This document shows, in pieces, positions 44,353 through 55,500 of a DNA stretch of 64,000 nt. The translations under genes were made by a program, and so were the position numbers. The DNA comes from Dolichospermum planctonicum. GTDB lineage: Bacteria; Cyanobacteriota; Cyanobacteriia; Cyanobacteriales; Nostocaceae. The stretch is from NCBI RefSeq assembly GCF_005402965.1, contig NZ_BJCF01000006.1, positions 82,381 to 146,380 on the forward strand, written 5' to 3'. Every line of letters starts with the position of its first letter. Positions within the stretch are counted from its first letter, which is position 1. Under the pieces are notes generated by a model. It saw nothing but the letters and a program-made list of their open reading frames with translations. It searched no databases and was not told the origin of the DNA.

Positions 44353-45159
44353 ATGGTAACAAAAATTAGCACGATGAATAGAGCTAAAACGGTTTTAAGC
44401 ACAGAAAACCTGAATATTTATTATGGCAACTTCTTGGCTGTACAAAATGTTTGGCTAGATATTCCTAAAAATCGGGTAACGGCTTTTATTGGACCTTCCG
44501 GTTGTGGTAAAAGTACATTATTGCGATGTTATAATCGTCTGAATGATTTAATTGAATCATTTCGAGCTGAAGGTAAGATTTATTTCTATGATCAAAACCT
44601 CTATGCACCAAATATTGACCCTGTAGAGGTACGGAGACGCATTGGTATGGTGTTTCAAAGACCAAATCCATTTCCAAAGTCAATTTACGAAAATATTGCC
44701 TTTGGTGCGAGAATTAATGGCTACAGGGGTGATATGAATGAGTTGGTGGAACGGAGTTTGCGACAAGCGGCTTTATGGGATGAAGTTAAGGACAAATTGC
44801 GACAAAATGGTTTATCTTTATCTGGTGGACAACAACAACGTTTATGTATTGCCAGAGCGATCGCAGTGCAACCAGAAGTTATACTTATGGATGAACCATG
44901 TTCTGCACTTGACCCTATTTCTACTGCACGGGTTGAAGAACTGATTCACGAACTCAAGGAACAATATACCATCGTTATTGTTACCCACAATATGCAGCAA
45001 GCAGCACGAGTTTCCGATAAGACAGCATTTTTTAACGTTAAAGCTTCTGAAAAAGGTGGTCGCACAGGTTATTTAGTGGAATATGAAGCTACAGAATTAA
45101 TTTTCAATCATCCACAACAAGAAGATACGAAAGCCTACATTAGTGGTAGATTTGGTTAG
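44353..45159 (+). CDS. pstB: Phosphate ABC transporter ATPase PstB
   Basis: The 268-residue ATPase has Walker [16 protein letters not shown], signature [15 protein letters not shown], Walker [14 protein letters not shown] and the switch histidine region [16 protein letters not shown]. It powers PstCA. Starts at 44353 and 44371 are possible. It is the last gene of the operon, with no phoU following. Confidence 0.97.
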   Translation: MVTKISTMNRAKTVLSTENLNIYYGNFLAVQNVWLDIPKNRVTAFIGPSGCGKSTLLRCYNRLNDLIESFRAEGKIYFYDQNLYAPNIDPVEVRRRIGMVFQRPNPFPKSIYENIAFGARINGYRGDMNELVERSLRQAALWDEVKDKLRQNGLSLSGGQQQRLCIARAIAVQPEVILMDEPCSALDPISTARVEELIHELKEQYTIVIVTHNMQQAARVSDKTAFFNVKASEKGGRTGYLVEYEATELIFNHPQQEDTKAYISGRFG

Positions 45160-45254
45160 TGCTAGATTTGGCGTTACTGAGTGAAAGTATAAATTATGTT
45201 TTCTTCTGTTGTTTTCTTCAATCTCCAATTCAGCAATGTTCTAGATTTGATTAG

Positions 45255-45326
<72 letters not shown>

Positions 45327-45465
45327 GCTGATAAAACCATGATATCAGACTTTTGAGTTTCGCGCTAGTGTTGCAGCTAAAAAACTGGCAGCAACTGAAA
45401 ACAGCGGAAATTGGATGATCAAAGCGGTTTGATCTATTTGGAATTTAAAATTCAGGATTTTTGAT

Positions 45466-45978
45466 CTATTCTTGAATTACTACTGGTGTTCCTAGATTAG
45501 CCCAATTAAATAACCGTTTAGCCTGATTAAATGCCAGATTAACACAACCATGGCTTACCGGTGTACCAAACTTATTGTGCCAATATGCTCCATGAATAGC
45601 ATAGCCATTTTGATAATACATAGTATAGGGAACATTGGCAATATCATATCCCCTACCACGCATCCGAGTTTTTTTAAACTTGCTTTGAATCTTAAATATA
45701 CCAGTACGAGTAGGTGTAGATTGTTTTCCCGAAGAAATAGTTGCTTTATATACAGGTTTATCCCCTTCCCACGCAATCAGACGTTGTTGGGAAAGATTAA
45801 TTTGAATCCAACGCTGATGAGATTTTTTCAGTTTTTGAACAATTGTAGGAACTTTCTGTGGTGGAGATTTTGCCCACATTTCGTCAGCAGTATAATCAAA
45901 TATAGTAGTATAAGCTACTGTACCCACCAATAATATTTTTAATAGATGTATCCTGTGAAAATAAATCAAACCTTTCAT
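45466..45978 (-). CDS. L,D-transpeptidase (YkuD type)
   Basis: The secreted enzyme (170 residues from ATG 45978; a TTG seven codons upstream is less likely) begins with a hydrophobic signal segment (LLKILLVGTVAYTTIF). The YkuD domain includes WIQINLSQQRLIAWEGDK, SSGKQSTPTRTGIF, YAIHGAYWHN and the catalytic SHGCVNLAF with the active cysteine. It forms 3-3 cross-links in peptidoglycan or anchors proteins. It is a single gene upstream of the tRNA on the same strand. Confidence 0.93.
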   Translation of the reverse strand: MKGLIYFHRIHLLKILLVGTVAYTTIFDYTADEMWAKSPPQKVPTIVQKLKKSHQRWIQINLSQQRLIAWEGDKPVYKATISSGKQSTPTRTGIFKIQSKFKKTRMRGRGYDIANVPYTMYYQNGYAIHGAYWHNKFGTPVSHGCVNLAFNQAKRLFNWANLGTPVVIQE

Positions 45979-46065
45979 AGTGAATACCCTGATAGACAAT
46001 TGGCTAAAATTCGTTCAAGAACTTTGATTCTAATTCAGTCTATTTGTACTGATTTTACCACTAAT

Positions 46066-46704
46066 TTAACTTCTGGATAACTTCTGGATGAGTGCTTTTG
46101 CTTGTTCGGTAATCTCATGCCAATTTTCCTCTAATATCCATTTTTTTGGGAATAATTCCCCACTTAAGCCTACAGCTATTGCCCCAACCTTTAAAAAATC
46201 TTCAGCATTTTCTAAGGTTACACCTCCGGTAGGAATTAAGGGAATATGTCCCAGGGGTCCTTGTAAACTTTTGATGTAATTACTTCCCCCCACTGCTTGG
46301 ACGGGAAACACTTTCACACAAGTAGCGCCATAATTCCAAGCGGTAATAATTTCCGTCGGTGTCAATGCACCGGGAATTATCGGTATATTTGCCGCTACTG
46401 CGGTTTTAATCATCACGGGATCAGTATGGGGACTAAAGAGAAATTGACACCCACAAGCGATCGCCTCTTGTAATTGCTGGACGTTAAATAAAGTACCAGT
46501 ACCAATCAGACAGCCCGGTAATTCAGTGCGGAGTTGGGAAATTAACTCAGGTGCGCGATCGCTATTCCAGGTAATTTCAATTAGTCTCATACCCCCAGAT
46601 GCTACCGCTAAAGCCATTTTTTTACCCCAGTCCATTTTTGGGGCGCGAACTACAGCGATCGCTCGGTGTATCTTTAATTGTGATAACCAAATTTGATTAA
46701 GCAT
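46066..46704 (-). CDS. eda: KDPG/KHG aldolase (Eda)
   Basis: The 212-residue class I aldolase cleaves 2-keto-3-deoxy-6-phosphogluconate in the Entner-Doudoroff route. Motifs are IHRAIAVVRAP, the glutamate in RLIEITWNSDRAPELI, GTGTLFNVQQLQEAI, and the Schiff-base lysine in GATCVKVFPVQAVGG. ATG 46704 is preferred over GTG 46710. No edd is nearby. Confidence 0.93.
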   Translation of the reverse strand: MLNQIWLSQLKIHRAIAVVRAPKMDWGKKMALAVASGGMRLIEITWNSDRAPELISQLRTELPGCLIGTGTLFNVQQLQEAIACGCQFLFSPHTDPVMIKTAVAANIPIIPGALTPTEIITAWNYGATCVKVFPVQAVGGSNYIKSLQGPLGHIPLIPTGGVTLENAEDFLKVGAIAVGLSGELFPKKWILEENWHEITEQAKALIQKLSRS

Positions 46705-46843
46705 TTTCACTATATATATAGTAGTAAATAGAGATGTTCTTCTTTCTGTAATTTACACTTCATGAATTTCAGGAGCAGTAAGTAAAAAGTCTCATTAATG
46801 GTAAAATAACTAAAGTAGCATTAATAAATAAGTTTAATTGACA

Positions 46844-48022
46844 ATGAATCGCATTTTTTGGATTACTGCTTTAATTGCCTTTATTAACTCCTTGAGTTTT
46901 ACAATTTTAATCCCCATTATTTATCTTTATGGTAAACAATTTGGTTTAAATGATTTCCAAACTAGTTTATTGTTTTCTACCTACTCTATCGCTCAATTTT
47001 TTGCCACTCCTGTAATTGGTAAACTCTCTGATAGATTTGGACGTAAACCATTATTAATAATTAGTTTAGCAGGAACAGTAATTGCTAACACCATAGCCGG
47101 TACTGCCACAACAGCAATCTTACTATTTTTCGCCAGATTTTTAGATGGGATTACCGGGGGAAATGTTGCCGTTGCCCAAGCAGTGATTTCTGATGTCACC
47201 ATGCAAAAAAATCGCGCTCAAGCCTTTGGAATTTATGGTGCAGCCATGGGCTTAGGCTTTATTATCGGTCCAGTTATGAGTTTATTAGCACAACAAATTT
47301 CTTTAGGAACAGCATTTTTAGTCTCTGGTGCAGTTGCTATGATAGCCATGTTAATGACCATATTCTTGTTACCAGAAACCTTAGAAAACAAATCTCCAAA
47401 GTTTAGTAATATTTTGGATTTAGGATTGGAAAATTTAATTAAAGGGTTTGCTATGCCAGGAGTGGGCATTTTACTATTAATTAACTTTTTGACTGGGATA
47501 ACATTTACCATGTTTACCTATGCCTTTCAACCCTATTTTATTCAAGTTCTACATCAAAATAATCAATCTTTAACCCTCCTATTTCTAGTATTTGGCACTT
47601 TAGCAGTAATTATGCAAACTTGGGGAATATCGGTTCTCCGTCCTAAATTTAATGTGGTTAAGATATTATTTTTAGGTTTATTCGTTCGCAGTTTATCATT
47701 TCTCTTAATGCCCCTTTGGCCTAGTATCACCTATTTTGTCATAATTAGCATATTATTTGCTTTGTTTAATGCCCTCGTCCAACCTATGATTAGTACATTA
47801 ATTTCTCTTAATGCTAAACCACAAGATCAGGGAACTGTTTTAGGATTAAACGCATCTTATTTAAGTATTTCTAATGGTATTGGTCCAGTGATAGCCGGTT
47901 TGATGGTTAAACAATCCCAACCAGTGACCTATGGCTATCCTTTATACATAGCAGGTATTTTGACCTTTGTGGTTTTAGCCTTAGCAATAGCTACACGCAA
48001 AAGATATACCACTGCTATTTAA
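46844..48022 (+). CDS. MFS transporter, TetA-like drug pump type
   Basis: The 392-residue protein has about twelve membrane helices and the MFS motif A GKLSDRFGRKPLLIISL. Motif C-like AMGLGFIIGPVMSLL, usual in drug:proton antiporters, is also present. It would export small hydrophobic compounds; the substrate is unknown. ATG 46844 is favoured over the TTG two codons upstream. It is a single gene divergent from eda. Confidence 0.88.
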   Translation: MNRIFWITALIAFINSLSFTILIPIIYLYGKQFGLNDFQTSLLFSTYSIAQFFATPVIGKLSDRFGRKPLLIISLAGTVIANTIAGTATTAILLFFARFLDGITGGNVAVAQAVISDVTMQKNRAQAFGIYGAAMGLGFIIGPVMSLLAQQISLGTAFLVSGAVAMIAMLMTIFLLPETLENKSPKFSNILDLGLENLIKGFAMPGVGILLLINFLTGITFTMFTYAFQPYFIQVLHQNNQSLTLLFLVFGTLAVIMQTWGISVLRPKFNVVKILFLGLFVRSLSFLLMPLWPSITYFVIISILFALFNALVQPMISTLISLNAKPQDQGTVLGLNASYLSISNGIGPVIAGLMVKQSQPVTYGYPLYIAGILTFVVLALAIATRKRYTTAI

Positions 48023-48309
48023 TGGGTGAAATATAACTGTTTAACTCAGATTAAAGCACGATTTAATGAAAACAAATGTTAAATAAACTTAAATAATTGT
48101 CAACCAAAATTTATTCATATCCTTGAAAACAATTGTCAAGTCAAGGTTTTTACTTATATTCTGGAAAATGTTACTGCTTACAGCATCTTGTCAAGAATAC
48201 TACCTTTGTGTAATATGAATTATTGGTTGTAAAAATACTTTTTACAACGAGTTTCCTCACTCGTCAACTCAACATTACCACAATAACTACAACTACACCG
48301 GGTAAAAAT

Positions 48310-49092
48310 ATGCTGTTTTTTTTGAAGTTGATTGATTATTTATTAGTCGCAGTTGCGATCGCATCATTTGCTATTATTTATTTTGATTCTAGCAATCAAG
48401 AATATGTAATCGCTGCCTCCGTTGCTTTAACTCTTGCTATTGGTTTGTTTATCTTCAATAGACAATCAGTAAATAGCGCCAAAAAGAAAGCAGAAAAAAA
48501 TCAAATGTCAAAAAAAGCTAAACTTTATACATCTTTGTTAAGCAAAGATACTCAATTAGACCATAACACAGTTTTGCCAGCACGAGCTAAAGCTTTAGAA
48601 TATTCTCAAGAATTGATTGACGATTATAAAAGTTCTAGGGATCTTAACAGAACTTTATACTACGTTTTGCAAATTTCTACCGTAATTCTCTCAGGTGTGA
48701 CACCAATTTTAGTTCTAGTTGATAAATTAGAAGCAGGACAGCCGTGGTTAAAATGGCTACCTGTTATCTGTCCAGCAGTTGCTTCCATTGTGGCTAGTGT
48801 CGTCACATCATTTCCCTTTGAAAAAAATTGGATGGCGGCTAACACAGCGGTGGAATTGTTAGAATCTGAACAGGAAAAGTTTATTTTAGGAATCACTCCA
48901 GCCTATCGTTGTTATGATATTCCAGAAGAGGATAAACAACAACAAAAAATTAGTCAGGCTGTAGAACTATTTATTAATCAAGTCAATAGCATTCACTTGC
49001 CGCAAGTACAACAAAAAACTGATTCAGACCCCGCAAATACAGAAAAACAAGACGCACCAAAACCAGAAGAAGCAACTACAGAAAAAAAGTAG
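48310..49092 (+). CDS. DUF4231 (SLATT-like) membrane protein
   Basis: The protein of 260 residues from ATG 48310 has two N-terminal membrane segments (FFLKLIDYLLVAVAIASFAI, VIAASVALTLAIGLFIF), a charged region, then a second pair (LYYVLQISTVILSGVTPILV, WLPVICPAVASIVASVVTSF) embedded in the DUF4231 domain, and a Glu/Lys-rich tail. DUF4231 is related to SLATT domains, proposed pore-forming effectors in nucleotide-activated conflict systems. No nucleotide cyclase or sensor gene is adjacent, so such a role is only a possibility. Tandem hairpins follow the gene. Confidence 0.75.
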   Translation: MLFFLKLIDYLLVAVAIASFAIIYFDSSNQEYVIAASVALTLAIGLFIFNRQSVNSAKKKAEKNQMSKKAKLYTSLLSKDTQLDHNTVLPARAKALEYSQELIDDYKSSRDLNRTLYYVLQISTVILSGVTPILVLVDKLEAGQPWLKWLPVICPAVASIVASVVTSFPFEKNWMAANTAVELLESEQEKFILGITPAYRCYDIPEEDKQQQKISQAVELFINQVNSIHLPQVQQKTDSDPANTEKQDAPKPEEATTEKK

Positions 49093-49110
49093 CCCCATAG
49101 TCGGGACTAA

Positions 49111-49222
49111 TTGGGTGCAGAATCTGCACCCAAATGTCAGATATTCCTGACATTGCGGTTTATAGTCAAAAAATAGGTAGAATGGTGATACATACTCTCC
49201 AAAAGAGAGCCAACCTACCAGT
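49111..49222 (+). ncRNA. Cluster of three hairpins downstream of the DUF4231 gene
   Basis: TTGGGTGCAG and CTGCACCCAA form a perfect 10-bp stem (49111-49133). AATGTCAG and CTGACATT form an 8-bp stem (49133-49154). Further on, CTCTC-CAAAA-GAGAG lies inside GGTAG/CTACC arms. The first stem lacks a strong T-run. This may be a structured 3' end, a leader of the next gene, or a small RNA; no known family is recognised. Confidence 0.4.
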
Positions 49223-49245
49223 GATCTGATTAACTGCAACTTTGT

Positions 49246-49434
49246 ATGAATTTAAATAGCCAGTCTGCCAATTCTTGTGATACATCTTCCCAGCGCTTGG
49301 CAGACATTGTGGGAACAATGATCGCTCTGATAACTCTGATTTTACCAGTATTTATCATTGCCCACTACTCTTCACCCAATGTTGAAAACAATCAGCCCTC
49401 TTTAACCTATAACCTATCTAACACCGGAGATTAA
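49246..49434 (+). CDS. Small single-pass membrane protein
   Basis: A 62-residue protein starts at ATG 49246. It has a polar N-terminus, one membrane helix (VGTMIALITLILPVFIIAHY) and a polar asparagine/serine-rich tail. I do not recognise the family. Its clear single-helix layout and position between the hairpin cluster and ppa favour a real gene. Confidence 0.5.
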   Translation: MNLNSQSANSCDTSSQRLADIVGTMIALITLILPVFIIAHYSSPNVENNQPSLTYNLSNTGD

Positions 49435-49629
49435 ATACAAATAATAGACATCTGTTAAGTAATAATACTTATGATTAGCACCGAAAAAACTTAACAAGAA
49501 TTAACGTTTCACAGAATTTACAACAGTTAACCAGGAATTTTGAGGAAAAGATCCACAATGCCTTAAAATTTGACACTGGGAGCAAAAATATCTGCTGCCC
49601 CTGTTCACTGTTAATATAGGAGTTTTATT

Positions 49630-50148
49630 GTGGATTTATCTCTTATTCCTGCCCAACCCAAACCAGGTGTACTTAACGTCTTAATTGAAATTGCTGGTGG
49701 GAGTAAAAATAAATATGAATACGATAAGGATTTACAAGCATTTGCCTTAGATCGCGTTCTCTATTCTTCGGTAAAGTATCCTTATGACTATGGTTTTATC
49801 CCTAACACCTTGGCAGACGATGGCGATCCTTTAGATGGTATGGTGATCATGGATGAGCCAACTTTCCCCGGTTGCATCATTGCTGCTAGACCAATTGGTT
49901 TTTTAGAAATGATTGATGGTGGTGATCGTGATGAAAAAATTCTTTGTGTTCCCGTCAAAGATCCACGCTATGCTCATGTAAAGTCCCTCAAAGATGTATC
50001 CCCCCACAAATTAGAGGAAATTGCGGAATTTTTCCGTAGTTACAAGAATTTGGAAAAAAAGGTAACACAAATTCTCGGTTGGCAAGATGTGGAAAAAGTA
50101 GCCCCCTTAGTAGAAAAGTTTATTCAGGCTGCTCAAGGAGTAATCTAG
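49630..50148 (+). CDS. ppa: Inorganic pyrophosphatase
   Basis: The 172-residue family I enzyme starts at GTG 49630 and shows [38 protein letters not shown] with the metal-binding aspartates, and [16 protein letters not shown]. It hydrolyses pyrophosphate made by biosynthesis. The region 49435-49629 upstream has no ORF and should hold its promoter. Monocistronic. Confidence 0.96.
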   Translation: MDLSLIPAQPKPGVLNVLIEIAGGSKNKYEYDKDLQAFALDRVLYSSVKYPYDYGFIPNTLADDGDPLDGMVIMDEPTFPGCIIAARPIGFLEMIDGGDRDEKILCVPVKDPRYAHVKSLKDVSPHKLEEIAEFFRSYKNLEKKVTQILGWQDVEKVAPLVEKFIQAAQGVI

Positions 50149-50311
50149 TATTTCCCATGCAAGTGAGGTACAAGAAGTCATAATTAAACGCAAGTACCTC
50201 ATGAGACAAGGATTCGCTATATAATGGGTAATGGTAATATCAATTACTAATTACCCCCTAAATCAATAATTGTGGAATCATTCTGGTTGCAAAAAAAAAT
50301 TTTTAATCCCA

Positions 50312-50701
50312 ATGCAGCGTACTTTCTTGTTAGCAAAAATTCATAACTGTACCCTCACAGGAGCAAATATTAATTATGTGGGTAGTATCAGCATTGACGA
50401 AATTCTCTTAGAAAAAGCTGGTATCTTTCCCTATGAGCAAGTACAAGTAGTGAATATTGCTAATGGTGAGCGTTTTACTACTTATGCTATACCTGCGGTA
50501 GCTAATTCAGGAGCTATAGAATTAAATGGAGCAGCAGCACGTTTAGGTGTAGTAGGCGATCGCTTGATTATTATGACTTACGGCCAGTTTACCTTGGAAG
50601 AGTTAAAATGTCACTCTCCTACTGTTGTGATTGTGGATGCAAAAAACCAGTTATTAGACGTGCGAAATTATGCTGCTGGGGAAGCGAGGGAAGAGGTGTA
50701 A
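50312..50701 (+). CDS. panD: Aspartate 1-decarboxylase PanD
   Basis: The protein of 129 residues from ATG 50312 is a pyruvoyl enzyme that makes beta-alanine for pantothenate and Co[21 protein letters not shown] and [18 protein letters not shown] contain the Gly-Ser self-cleavage site. [20 protein letters not shown] is also typical. The longer frame from 50270 is not supported. It ends 9 bp from the convergent hydrolase gene. Confidence 0.95.
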   Translation: MQRTFLLAKIHNCTLTGANINYVGSISIDEILLEKAGIFPYEQVQVVNIANGERFTTYAIPAVANSGAIELNGAAARLGVVGDRLIIMTYGQFTLEELKCHSPTVVIVDAKNQLLDVRNYAAGEAREEV

Positions 50702-50710
50702 GTCCTGTTG

Positions 50711-51379
50711 TTATTTGAGGTAGTGTGTAAACCATTCCCTTGCTAAATGTGCTACAGCCGCCAATTTACCTGGTTCTGCAAATAAATGTGTAGCCCCAGG
50801 AACAATCTCCAACCGTTTGATTGAGTGTAACTGTGCCATTGCATCCTCATTAATCGCTATTACAGGCAGATCATCACCACCAACAATCAACAATGTTGGC
50901 GCTTTGACTTGAGGTAATGCTGAACCAGCTAGGTCAGGTCGTCCACCACGAGAAACAATAGCTTTCACAACTTCCCCCCGTTCCGCAGCAGCCACAAGAG
51001 CCGCACCCGCTCCCGTACTAGCACCAAAGTAACCTATCTTGAGTTGTTGGGTATCTGGGTTCTGTCGCAGCCAGTCCGTAGCTCCAACTAAGCGGGACGC
51101 TAACAAACCAATATCAAAGCGTAAATGTCTTGTCCGCAAGTCAATTTCTTCCTCTTCCAGAGTCAGCAAATCAAGTAATAAAGTTGCCAGTCCTGCTTGT
51201 TGTAATACCTCAGCAACATAACGATTACGGGGACTGTAACGACTGCTACCACTACCATGGGCAAATAAAACTATCCCGATAGCACCATGGGGGATCACCA
51301 AATTACCCTCTAGGTTCACATCACCTGTGATCACTGATACTAGTTGTTCCTGGGGGTCCTGTATGAATGTTCTATCCAT
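50711..51379 (-). CDS. Alpha/beta hydrolase, dienelactone hydrolase-like
   Basis: The protein of 222 residues has the core IPHGAIGIVLFAHGSGSSRY with the oxyanion segment, the nucleophile region KIGYFGASTGAGAALVAAAE, the acid-loop candidate TLLIVGGDDLPVI and the histidine region EIVPGATHLFAEPG. It is a cytosolic hydrolase of unknown substrate. ATG 51379 is preferred to TTG 51385. Confidence 0.85.
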   Translation of the reverse strand: MDRTFIQDPQEQLVSVITGDVNLEGNLVIPHGAIGIVLFAHGSGSSRYSPRNRYVAEVLQQAGLATLLLDLLTLEEEEIDLRTRHLRFDIGLLASRLVGATDWLRQNPDTQQLKIGYFGASTGAGAALVAAAERGEVVKAIVSRGGRPDLAGSALPQVKAPTLLIVGGDDLPVIAINEDAMAQLHSIKRLEIVPGATHLFAEPGKLAAVAHLAREWFTHYLK

Positions 51380-51470
51380 AACCAATAAATCAAGAATTAC
51401 TTGTGCTATTAACCCGATAATTCCTTTTTAATAATTCCCATAATTTTATACATCCATCTTTAATCAGTTG

Positions 51471-51600
51471 ACAGGTGATAGGTGACAGGTGATAGGTGAT
51501 AGGTGATAGGTGACAGGTGCTACGCCACGGGGACAGGTGACAGGGAATAGGTGACAGGTGACAGGGAACAGGGAACAGGGAACAGGGAACAGGGAACAGC
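51471..51600. repeat. Heptamer tract AGGTGAT/AGGTGAC/AGGGAAC
   Basis: AGGTGAT, AGGTGAC and AGGGAAC units surround one GTGCTACGCCACGGGGACAG segment. The tract opens the repeat-rich intergenic region that extends to 52.4 kb. Confidence 0.92.
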
Positions 51601-51660
51601 TTTTTGAGTAGGGTGTGTTAGCTGTATTCGTAACGCACCTTTGGTAAAGACTTTGGGTAT

Positions 51661-51708
51661 AGCATAGCGATAGCGAAGCGCTGCTGCAAGCAGTTCGCCA
51701 TATAATAG
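51661..51708 (+). repeat. Hairpin repeat B (AGCGATAGCGAAGCGCTGCT family), copy 1
   Basis: The core AGCGAAGCGCTGCTGCAAGC with AGTTCGCT can fold as AGCGAA/TTCGCT outside CTGC/GCAG. Further copies lie at 57776-57822, 57931-57977, 58475-58520 and, inverted, 63911-63953. Confidence 0.85.
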
Positions 51709-51802
51709 CGTAACGCACCATTTTAAATCATTGACATCATCAGAAAATCCCCCTCCTCATCCTGTACATCCTTTCATCCTGGATATCCTGATTCTGACAA
51801 AA

Positions 51803-51856
51803 TTGACAAAGGATTTTAAATATGTTATCCTGATCTTGATAAGGAAGAACTATCTT
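51803..51856 (+). repeat. Promoter-like repeat A, copy 1
   Basis: TTGACA at 51803, exactly 17 bp, then TATCCT at 51826, followed by GATAAGGAAGAACTATCT. It is one of five copies in the window that keep both boxes and the spacing. The bases after it (AAGGAGTGCGGAGTACAGAG and on) are shared with the inverted copy near 63.6 kb. Confidence 0.8.
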
Positions 51857-51953
51857 AAGGAGTGCGGAGTACAGAGTTAGAAAGTGGGGAGTATGAAGAA
51901 GAGGATGAAGAAGATAACCCCGCACCCCGCACCCCGCACCCTCATCAGAAAAT

Positions 51954-52360
51954 CCCCATCTTCATCCTGTAAATCCTTTCATCCTGGATATCCTGATTCT
52001 GACAAATGTAAAAGCATAAATGTTACCAGAGTATATAGTAACCCACCATCTTTAATCATCATCAAAAAATCCCCATCTTCATCCTGTAAATCCTTTCATC
52101 CTGGATATCCTGATTCTGACAAATGTAAAAGCATAAATGTTACCAGAGTATATAGTAACCCACCATCTTTAATCATCATCAGAAAATCCCCATCTTCATC
52201 CTGTACATCCTTTCATCCTGGATATCCTGATTCTGACAAATGTAAAAGCATAAATGTTACCAGAGTATATAGTAACGCACCATATTAAATCATTATCCTG
52301 TACATCCTTTCATCCTGGATATCCTGATTCTGACAAATGTAAAAGCATGAATGTTACCAG
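51954..52360 (+). repeat. 117-bp tandem repeat, three units and a partial fourth
   Basis: Units start at 51954, 52071 and 52188 (CCCCATCTTCATCCTGT), each holding CCTGGATATCCTGATTCTGA and GTTACCAGAGTATATAGTAA. A partial unit runs from about 52297. As 117 is a multiple of three, an artificial 134-codon frame stays open (51884-52288); it is not treated as a gene. Confidence 0.9.
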
Positions 52361-52535
52361 AGTATTATGTATATGACACTAATTAACACATATTAAATCT
52401 AAAAATATACGGTTGTACTTCTGACTTTAATCAATTACCATCATATTATTTATGACAAGATTTTATTACGTGAAGTTGCTCATTTTCTACCTTATATAAC
52501 AAAAACCTACAGTACCAGGTGTAAAGGAAAAAAAT

Positions 52536-55500
52536 ATGTCTAACAACTCTTTTCTCCGTCAAACCGCAACAACAATTGTTTTTATAGATGCCTCCCTTTC
52601 CGACTATCAGACCCTGCAAACAGGAATTATCGAGGGCGTAAAAACAGTTATTATTTCCCCAGAGCAAGACGGAATTGAGCAAATTAGCCAAATTTTACAA
52701 CAACATCCCCACATCACCACCATTCACATCCTTTCCCACGGCGCGCCTGGATGCTTATATTTAGGCAATAGTCAATTAAACTTAACTAATATTCATAATT
52801 ACACCCAACAATTACAACAGTGGCAACCTCAGAATATTTTACTATATGGTTGTAACGTCGCTGCCGGAGACGCTGGGACAGAATTTATTCACAAATTACA
52901 TCAAATTACCAACGCCACCATTAGCGCCTCCACCACAAAAACCGGCAATGCAGCATTAGGGGGAAATTGGCAGTTAGAGGTGAATATTCCCGTTACAGAG
53001 ACATTCCATGGCACATCTCTACATTTGTCAGATATTGTTGCAGACACCCTCCACAGCTACCAGGGAGTATTTGCACCCACATTAGTCGGAGTGTGGGATA
53101 TTTTAAGCTATGCCAATGCTGTGACAGTGGTGGGTAACTATGCTTACGCTGTAGGGGATACACTAGACATCATTGATATTAGCAACCCTGCCATACCCGT
53201 TGTCAAGGGAAGTTACAAGATTTCTAATGGTCGTGGTGTGCAAGTAGTCGGTAACTACGCTTACGTAGCTGATGGTAATTCAGGACTACAAATCATTGAT
53301 ATCAGCAACCCCACAACCCCCACCCTCAAGGGCAATTATGATACATCTGGCTGGGCTAGAGGTGTGCAAGTAGTCGGTAACTATGCTTACGTAGCTGATA
53401 GTGGTTCAGGACTACAAATAATTGACATCAGCAACCCCACTACCCCCACCCTCAAAGGCAATTATAATACATCTGGCTGGGCTATAGGTGTGCAAGTTGT
53501 CGGTAACTACGCTTACGTAGCTGATAATGATTCAGGACTACAAATAATTGACATCAGCAACCCCACTACCCCCACCCTCAAAGGCAATTATAATACATCT
53601 GGCTATGCTAGAGGTGTGCAAGTAGTCGGTAACTATGCTTACGTAGCTGATGCTGGTTCAGGACTACAAATCATTGACATCAGCAACCCCACAACCCCCA
53701 CCCTCAAGGGCAATTACGATACATCTGGCAATGCTTCGGGTGTGCAAGTAGTCGGTAACTATGCTTACGTAGCTGATTATTGGTCAGGACTACAAATAAT
53801 TGACATCAGCAACCCCTCTAACCCCACCCTCAAGGGCAATTATAATACATCTGGCATTGCTTGGGGTGTGCAAGTTGTCGGTAACTATGCTTACGTAGCT
53901 GATAATGATTCAGGACTACAAATAATTGACATCAGCAACCCCACAACCCCCACCCTCAAGGGCAATTATGATACTTCTGACTATGCTTGGGGTGTGCAAG
54001 TAGTCGGTAACTATGCTTACGTAGCTGATAATGATTCAGGACTACAAATCATTGACATCAGCAACCCCACAACCCCCACCCTCACAGGCAATTATGATAC
54101 ATCTGACTATGCTTGGGGTGTGCAAGTTGTCGGTAACTATGCTTACGTAGCTGATGAGTATTCAGGACTACAAATCATTGACATCAGCAACCCCACAACC
54201 CCCACCCTCAAAGGCAATTATGATACATCTGGCTATGCTTGGGGTGTGCAAGTTGTCGGTAACTATGCTTACGTAGCTGATAATGATTCAGGACTACAAA
54301 TCATTGACATCAGCAACCCCACAACCCCCACCCTCAAAGGCAATTATAATACATCTGACTATGCTAGAGGTGTGCAAGTAGTCGGTAACTATGCTTACGT
54401 AGCTGATTCTGTCGGTGGTTTAAAGATTATTAATGTCAGTGAGTTTAATAACCAAGCACCCACTAACCTCACACTCTCCACCAGCACAATTGCAGAAAAC
54501 CAAATTATTGGTACAGTGATTGGTAATCTCACCACCACAGATCCAAATACAGGAGACACCTTTACTTATAGCTTAGTCACCGGGGACGGTGCAACAGATA
54601 ATAGTTTATTTACCATTAGCAATAATCAACTTACCACCAACGCTGTATTTGACTTTGAAACCAAAAACAGTTACAGCATTAGAGTCAAAACCACAGACCA
54701 AGATGGGTTATCCTTCGAGAAACAATTAACCATTGGTGTCAGTAACGTTAACGAAACTCCTACTAATTTAACTCTCTCTAACAACACCGTTGCGGAAAAT
54801 CAAATTATTGGTACAGTAGTGGGTAATCTCACCACCACCGACCCAGACACAGAAAACACCTTTACCTATAGTTTAGTTACAGGAGATATTGCAACAGATA
54901 ATAGTTTATTTACCATTACCAATAATCAACTTACCACCAACGCTGTATTTGACTTTGAAACCAAAAACAGTTATATCATTAGAGTACAAACCACCGACCA
55001 AGATGGGTTATCCTTCGAGCAACAATTAACCATTGAAATAACTGACCTTAACGAAGACGAAAGCTTTACCATCACACCCCAACAAGATATCATAGATGCT
55101 CAAGATGGAAACGACACCATCACCAGCATATTCGCCAATTTACAACAACAAGACACCATTGATGGTGGTAATGGCACAGATACCTTAATTATCACCCAAG
55201 GAACAGATAATGATTTTATCTCCATAGATACCAATAACATCACCAATCAATTAGATATTCCTGACACAACAGTATTCGGATTTGAAAACTTTGATTTAAG
55301 CAGCTTTACAGGTACAGTCAGCTTTTTAGGGACCGCCGCTAATGATTGGATTAAAAGTGGTACAGGAAACGATGATTTAACTGGTGGAGATGGTGATGAT
55401 TATCTCAACGGGGGAACAGGTACAGACCTTTTAATCGGTGGTCAAGGAAATGATACCTATGTCGTAGACAATATTGGCGATATCATTTCTGAAGGTTTAA

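Noticed and set aside
50160..50216. Inverted GAGGTAC/GTACCTC after ppa as a terminator
   Set aside because: The loop is 25 bases or more and no T-run follows.
51884..52288. 134-codon ORF with three KSPSSSCKSFHPGYPDSD units
   Set aside because: Encoded wholly by the 117-bp intergenic repeat, whose length is a multiple of three; no protein-like context.
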